A stretch of 64,000 nucleotides of DNA, taken from contig NC_044030.1 in assembly GCF_900496995.4 (NCBI RefSeq), positions 1,674,001 through 1,738,000 of the forward strand. The letters are read 5' to 3'. Positions 58,754 to 64,000 of this stretch are shown here, in pieces; the stretch's first letter is position 1; each line of letters opens with the position of its first letter. The notes under the pieces were generated by a model. That model ran no database searches and had not been told where the DNA came from. It saw only the letters and a list, made by a program, of their open reading frames with translations. Source of the stretch: Aquila chrysaetos chrysaetos. Lineage: Eukaryota; Chordata; Aves; Accipitriformes; Accipitridae. The position numbers and the translations under genes are program-made.

Positions 58754-61700
58754 GTAAGTGGCCCCGGCGGGGTTGCCTTTCCCCTCCCTTTTACCGTGCG
58801 ACCGGGGCCTCGGCGCCGAGCGGGACGGCTCGGGTCAAGTCAAGTCAGGTCAGGTCAAGGCTGGGCCGCTGCGACCTCGCCGCGGAGCCCCGGCCCTCCC
58901 CGCGGCCCACCTCCTCTCCTCCGCGGCGCCGGGCGGCTGCGGCGCAGCCGGGTGTTGCGCAGTTACGAGGCTGACCGAGGAGGCGGCGGGGGGGTGGGTG
59001 GTGGGCGCCCGCCCCCGCGGCGGGAGGGCGGTGCCGCCGCCCCTCTGAGGGGGCCCCGCTGGAGCGGCGGCGGCCGCCCGGCTTCGCGCCTCAGCGTGGG
59101 GCGGGAAAGGGCGGTCTTCCCTCAGGCCGAGAGGCCCAGGGTCCTCCGGGCTGGGGTCCTGGCGGGGCGGGGGTTGGAAGGCCGGAGGCGAGGTGGGAAG
59201 GACGGCGGTGCCGCCTCAGGGTCTCTGAAAATCCCGTTTTCTGTTGCTCAGCAGAGTTAGAAGAGTGGAAGGCGGTCTGGTAGGGGTGTGTGCTGGAAGA
59301 CGGAAGAGACCTCGCTGAGTAGAGGAAGCAGGTGGAGTTGGATGTAGATGCAGGTTGAAGTGTCTCCCCTCTGGAACGGGCTGGCTGTGAGAGTCAGGAA
59401 AGGGACCAGAGGTGCCTGATCTTCCGTACCTTTTACTCTGTATCTCGGAGCAACTTTCAGATTCTCTTGTGCCACATGATGGCTGATCCTCGGGGAGGAT
59501 GACCAGGTACCGCTACCGCCAAAGGATCGAGCCACATATTTTGGTGAAGGGATTCCTGCCCTGCTGATCAAGTGGGTACTGACTCTCCATTGTGGAAGTC
59601 GGTGTTTGATTTTTTTAAATTACAGAGCAACATAAAAAGGTGAAAATAACATTCAGATTGTACCTCAAGCACTCAGTTTAGAAATGTAGAAATGCCAAGA
59701 TTATGACTGCTTCTGAAACTTTATTTTGGTCCCTTGTGTATTTGAGGGATGACTTTTGACTTGCTTCCTGGTGCACGTAATGCAATGAATGGATAGCACA
59801 CAAGAAATCTCTTAGTGCTTCATAATGAATAAAATTAGCTTTGTAGAACGCTTTCTTTTTTATTCCTTTGTTATGCGGTTGGAGAGTAGAAGGCACAAAT
59901 CCTGATTCAAGCAAAAACAAGATGATTGAGTTGCCTCCTTAGAGAACTGAATGCTACTCTCCTCTTCCATAAAATTCTTACGTGATAGTGGACAAATCGC
60001 TCTGTACTCATTGAGGCAGCTGTTTCATTTTTAAGACCTGTAAACTGAGATACGTACAGCAAAACTTTCACAAGTGCTGAGTGTTTGTCGCTGCAGCTTA
60101 GATCAGTAGCAGCGATGCTTTGACGTCACCAGTGCTACAAAACATAGGTATTCCTGTGGAAATAAAACCAAAACCACCTAGCTCCGGACATCTAAAATTT
60201 GGCAGCACATTGGACACTTGGTTTTAAATCTCTCTGAGTTTACCAAATATCAGAATGGAAAAATAGTTCTGCCAGGGCTCAGATGGGTCTAGTGTTGCTG
60301 TTTATAAAGTATTCTGGTACCCTTAATGCTTATGGAAGTTTTTTTCCTATCTTCTGTTTCCTTAACACTGCAGCTATATTTTTGTATGCAAGCATGAAGA
60401 AGTAACCATCAACAACCTCTGTCATTAGTTTTTGGTATAAGTGACACTTAAAAATCTTTAAACAGCTACTTGAATATTCAGACTTAAATGGCTGTATTTA
60501 TGCTTGCATTTCTTGATTGACAATGAAGGTTAGTTGCATTTTCTATTTTGTACCGGTTGAACCTTTATACCTTTACTATTGAGTTGTGAGCACTATAAAG
60601 GTATTAATTTTAATTCTTGTAAACTTTTACTTTCTGGTAAACAGTTTTATTAACTACTACTAGCTACTAACCATTACTTAACTGGTAACTAATACCAGTT
60701 TTATGCTACAGGGCTCCTAACAGGCTGGGGAAGTCTTCAGCATACAGTACCATAAATTTCAGCACACAGTACTGTAAACTAGCTACTAGTAAAGAAGTTG
60801 CATACTTATATGATGACCATTTGTTACCTTTGAGAATGAAATGTTTTCTAGTTTTTATTTGTTTTTTCTTGTCCCTGGCACATAACATATGTGGAATCAA
60901 AATAACTGAGACATCAAACATTTCACATTTATTTTCACTTCAAAATACATTGATACTGAAGTGTAGCTTTAAGAAATTAAGAATGTGTTTTTACCTTCAT
61001 TTCAGTGATGTCTGGTAAGTTTGGATTTCACTTACCCTCTTCCTCTATTATTTTTTCATAAAAAGCCTAAAATATGTTCTTCTTTTTCATCCTTATTGTG
61101 ATCTCATTATAGTAGCTAAATATCTCTTAATTTGTTATGTTTTTTCTTATTTACAAGAGTTAGTATTAGGTCCCATAGGTCTAGGGAGCAGTCTTTTTAA
61201 CTGGCATATTTTTCAGTACCTTTAGGTTTCTTTGTTCTTTTAATGTGTTTGTGAAATATATGGTTCAGTTGCTCAGTATTATAAACTATATTTAAGCTGT
61301 TTGTCTCTGGGTTTTAGATGAGTATCCACTTTTACACTTTTTCTTCTACAGTACACATGACATCCTTTATAAAAATTCAGAAGTGATTTTCAGTGCTACC
61401 CAAACAGTATTTCTCTCACAAGATTTCTAATTACATTTTAAGGGCTCTCAAGAATTGCTGTATAGCTCCCATGTCCTCAGTTCTTTAAGAAGCCAAGATC
61501 AGAGGAATAAGTATTCCTTTTACTCTTTCACAAGAAGAGCTTACTTACAGTGTTTCAGGTGCCCATCTCTTTCAGACTTCTGTAACTGCATTTTTCTTAA
61601 TTTTATTTCCTAGAGAAACAGAAAAAAGAGAAATTTTGTTTCCATTCCGCTGTTACAGCTTTCTACCGTATACTTTTTGCTTCCTTTATGTTCTACACAT

Positions 61701-62151
61701 AATTGTCTTACCACCATGTCTTCTGCCTTGAAATTTCACTTCTTACATTTTCCCGTAGATGGCTATTTTACTTCACATAATATGTGCAGTTATCTTTCTC
61801 CAGGCCTCATTGGTTGGTATAGCCATGATCAATGTGTTCACTGTTGAACCTTGTCCTTAAATCTCACAGTCTCTTTCTGCAAGCCTTCACCACTTTATCC
61901 TCAACTTTGCAGTTTAGGGTTTGGGGTTATTTTTTGCGTTTTTTGTCCCTCACTAGCCTTTTGACTTCCTATGCTGAAAATTTTATGTAATTTCTTGCAG
62001 TAATTGTGATAGTGATACAATCCATGCATAAACATCTCTTCCATTGTGAAATATGATCTGACAGATTTTTTTTATCTATTGGAAGTTACTTTGCATTATG
62101 TGCTTAAAATATTTTCCATCATGCAAACAAGTTTATCAGTTGACTGATTAA

Positions 62152-62672
62152 TGATGCCGTGAAAAGCCGAAATCAGGACTCAATAGTCAGAAGACTATTA
62201 AGCAGGTATCCTTTATTGCAGCGCTGGGCACACAGGGGATTTCTCCTCCTATTGTGTGTGCCTGGTCAGGTTAATTGCATAGTTTATATACAGGTTCTAT
62301 ATACATATTCATCAGATTTCTGAGAAAAGTTTTACATATTCATTAGTTTTCCAGGAACTCATTATCATATGTAAATGTCCTTCACGCAGGTGTACTTGAG
62401 GTCTCTGGTGGTCTTCAGGAGTCCTCTGGTGGTCTTCAGTAGTCTTCCTCACTTGTCCGCTACTTGACCCTTCTCGGATGATTCTGCACTGTGCGATCTT
62501 CTGCATGTTTTAATACATCTTATCCTAAAGAGTGCTCGTTAGTGCTTCTATTATCTAAGCATACAGTTTGATGTAATCCATATGGATACTTCTAAGCTAA
62601 GTTATCGGAGAGGGCTACAGTCCTAAGCTTCTTCAGAAACTGCAAGGCCATCCAAAAGCAATTTCTCCTACA
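62152..62672 (-). mobile_element. solo LTR of an avian endogenous retrovirus, ERVK-like (minus orientation)
   Basis: On the minus strand it begins tgtaggagaaattgctttt, has a TATA-like tatataaactatgc (about 62,280) and the poly(A) context cagcgctgcaataaagg (AATAAA at 62212-62217), then ends with gactattgagtcctgatttc and a short tail to ggcatca. This is the U3-R-U5 layout of ERVK-type LTRs in birds. The exact right and left ends are uncertain and no clear target duplication is seen. A 20-bp tandem pair (tctggtggtcttcag) lies at about 62402-62441. It is antisense to the inferred KIAA0825 transcript. Confidence 0.75.
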
Positions 62673-64000
62673 TTTTGCAACACATGGAACTTTTATCTAC
62701 CACCTGTTAGCAAATAATCGGGTAAAGAAATAGCAAGGCCATTGTATTCAGAAAAACATCTTTGCATCATTAACAATTACAGAGCTGAAAAGATTATTCA
62801 TTAGAGCTTTTTTCTTCTGTTGCCTCAATATAATGTGTGTATACTTGTTTAAGCAGTATCCTTTGACAAAACAAAGCACACAATGCCATAGGCAAATTTT
62901 GGTCAAACGTTTAGTAGTCACAGCTTTGTAAAAAAAAACCCAAAACTGAAGCTACACTGAAAAGTCAGTCTTAAAAGCTAGAACAGCATGAAGTGTCTCC
63001 ACACTGCCTTCATGTGGAGAAAAATCTAACTTTGTGCCCTGTTTTAAGTCCATGTTATAAGTCTGTCTTCAGTACAAAGCACTGACTCTGGCTTTGTCAA
63101 AATGGTGAAGGAATTTAAATTTTCTTCTATAGTGATAAGGGATTACAAGAATTAGAAATATTATAAACATAGTATAAATCCACAGAAGCTAGAATAGCTT
63201 CTTAATAATAATTGTTCTTCTCTAAATGTACCTGTAGTTTCTTTCATGAGCTGATGAATATAGCAATGGCAGAGCAAGCATTGTCAAAATTGTTGCTTTT
63301 CTTCAAGCCTTGCTGCTTATGTAAGCTCTCAGCTATCATAACTTTGTACTTACATTTAAAAACATCTTCTTTATGGTCTTTTCAGGAGGTATCATTTGTG
63401 TTTCTTTTGTGTAACCATTTTTCTTAACAAAGAACATTTCCTTTTCTGATCATTGCAAGCTCAGCCTATCTTCCTATCTCCTTGCATTCATCTGCCAACT
63501 CACATTCCGTTAATGTATGTCAGTGAATCAGTGTTGAGGGACAAATGTAGAGAGCACAGAACGGTGTTCAGCAATTTGTTCAATAACTCTTCTGTAAACG
63601 GTGCCAAGCTATATACTTTATGTGTATTAGTTCACTCATTAATGAATTGGTGTGCTGCGCTTAATTAGTGCACTTTCAGTCACTCATGACTTGGAATAAG
63701 GTTTTGTTTGTTTGTATGTTTTTTTCTCTTAAAATATAGGTAGTGGAATAATTTCATTTTGCATTTAATACTTAACCTTTCCTACCACGTAAAGTTCAGG
63801 TTTCTTGTCCTTGCTGGACATAAGTTAGTCTCTGGCTGCTTGGACGTTCTTTCTTAATTATATTACTGTTCTCCTGCCCTGACCTAAATTCGCTATACCT
63901 GCCTGGAATACTTAATTGACCTAATTCCCCCACTGACCTTCTAATATTTTCACCTACGTAGGAGATCCATTCTGATGTGGTCAGCAAATTTTCCTTCATC
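62673..64000. other. intronic sequence, nothing recognised
   Basis: AT-rich sequence to the window edge. Small open frames at 63212-63427 and 63453-63668 show no recognisable similarity and no splice context. Confidence 0.5.

Larger units (their letters stand above)
58080..59240. promoter_or_regulatory. CpG island; likely bidirectional promoter of SLF1 (-) and KIAA0825 (+)
   Basis: The window turns abruptly from AT-rich to very GC- and CpG-rich here, directly upstream of the SLF1 start. In human, SLF1 and KIAA0825 are divergent neighbours starting within about 100 bp of each other (known arrangement). Landmarks: minus donor GTGAGC ending at 58423, + donor GTAAGT at 58754, a G-rich tract at 58505-58531, GC-rich tandem units at 58562-58608, and five 5-bp units (gtcaa/gtcag) at 58834-58858 containing overlapping AGGTCA half-sites. 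No TATA box stands out. The long open frames here are GC-rich chance frames. Confidence 0.8.
58754..64000 (+). other. KIAA0825: inferred KIAA0825 intron 1 (continues beyond the window)
   Basis: The first 500 bases are still GC-rich; the rest is AT-rich with one LTR. I searched the + strand for the start exon of KIAA0825 and did not find it. A 9-base segment between good splice signals at 61006-61014 is noted as a finding. Confidence 0.45.

Noticed and set aside
58036-59260. Open frames up to 186 codons on both strands of the CpG island.
   Set aside because: Stop-poor GC-rich sequence gives long chance frames rich in Pro, Gly, Arg and Ala; none resembles SLF1 or KIAA0825.
1-64000. Search for CRISPR arrays, operons, tRNA or rRNA genes, or a novel multi-gene system.
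   Set aside because: The window is bird nuclear DNA with split genes and retroelements; nothing of these kinds was seen.

Overview
The window is vertebrate nuclear DNA from a bird. It is AT-rich, has split genes and a CpG-island promoter, and carries many 5'-truncated CR1 LINE copies with the avian octamer-type 3' end. It also carries several TG...CA solo LTRs of types I associate with Neoaves. Three genes are recognised in the order MCTP1 (+) > < SLF1 (-) | KIAA0825 (+), which is the order of human 5q15. In birds this block probably lies on the Z chromosome (inference from known synteny).

Layout. 1-440: the end of the last intron and the last coding exon of MCTP1, followed by its 3' UTR and about 15 kb of gene-poor sequence holding three CR1 copies (5.4, 9.1 and 13.9 kb). 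18,298-57,944: the whole coding part of SLF1 on the minus strand. It was rebuilt as 17 coding exons whose splice phases all agree, giving 920 codons plus stop. 58.1-59.2 kb: a GC-rich island between the SLF1 start and a + strand splice donor at 58,754, read as the shared bidirectional promoter of SLF1 and KIAA0825. 58,754-64,000: inferred KIAA0825 intron 1, with one minus-oriented LTR and no coding exon found.

SLF1 is the best-supported gene. It has an N-terminal BRCT pair, a central repeat exon, a helical middle and C-terminal ankyrin repeats, as in the RAD18-binding factor that brings SMC5-SMC6 to damaged DNA. The bird copy has one central repeat unit where I recall about four in human, which explains most of the length difference. 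Its introns hold six solo LTRs, five of them antisense to the gene. One LTR pair in intron 2 is inverted with a 725 bp spacer.

I see no operon, CRISPR array, RNA gene or novel multi-gene system. Most other open frames are chance frames, frames inside GC-rich repeats, or CR1 remnants.
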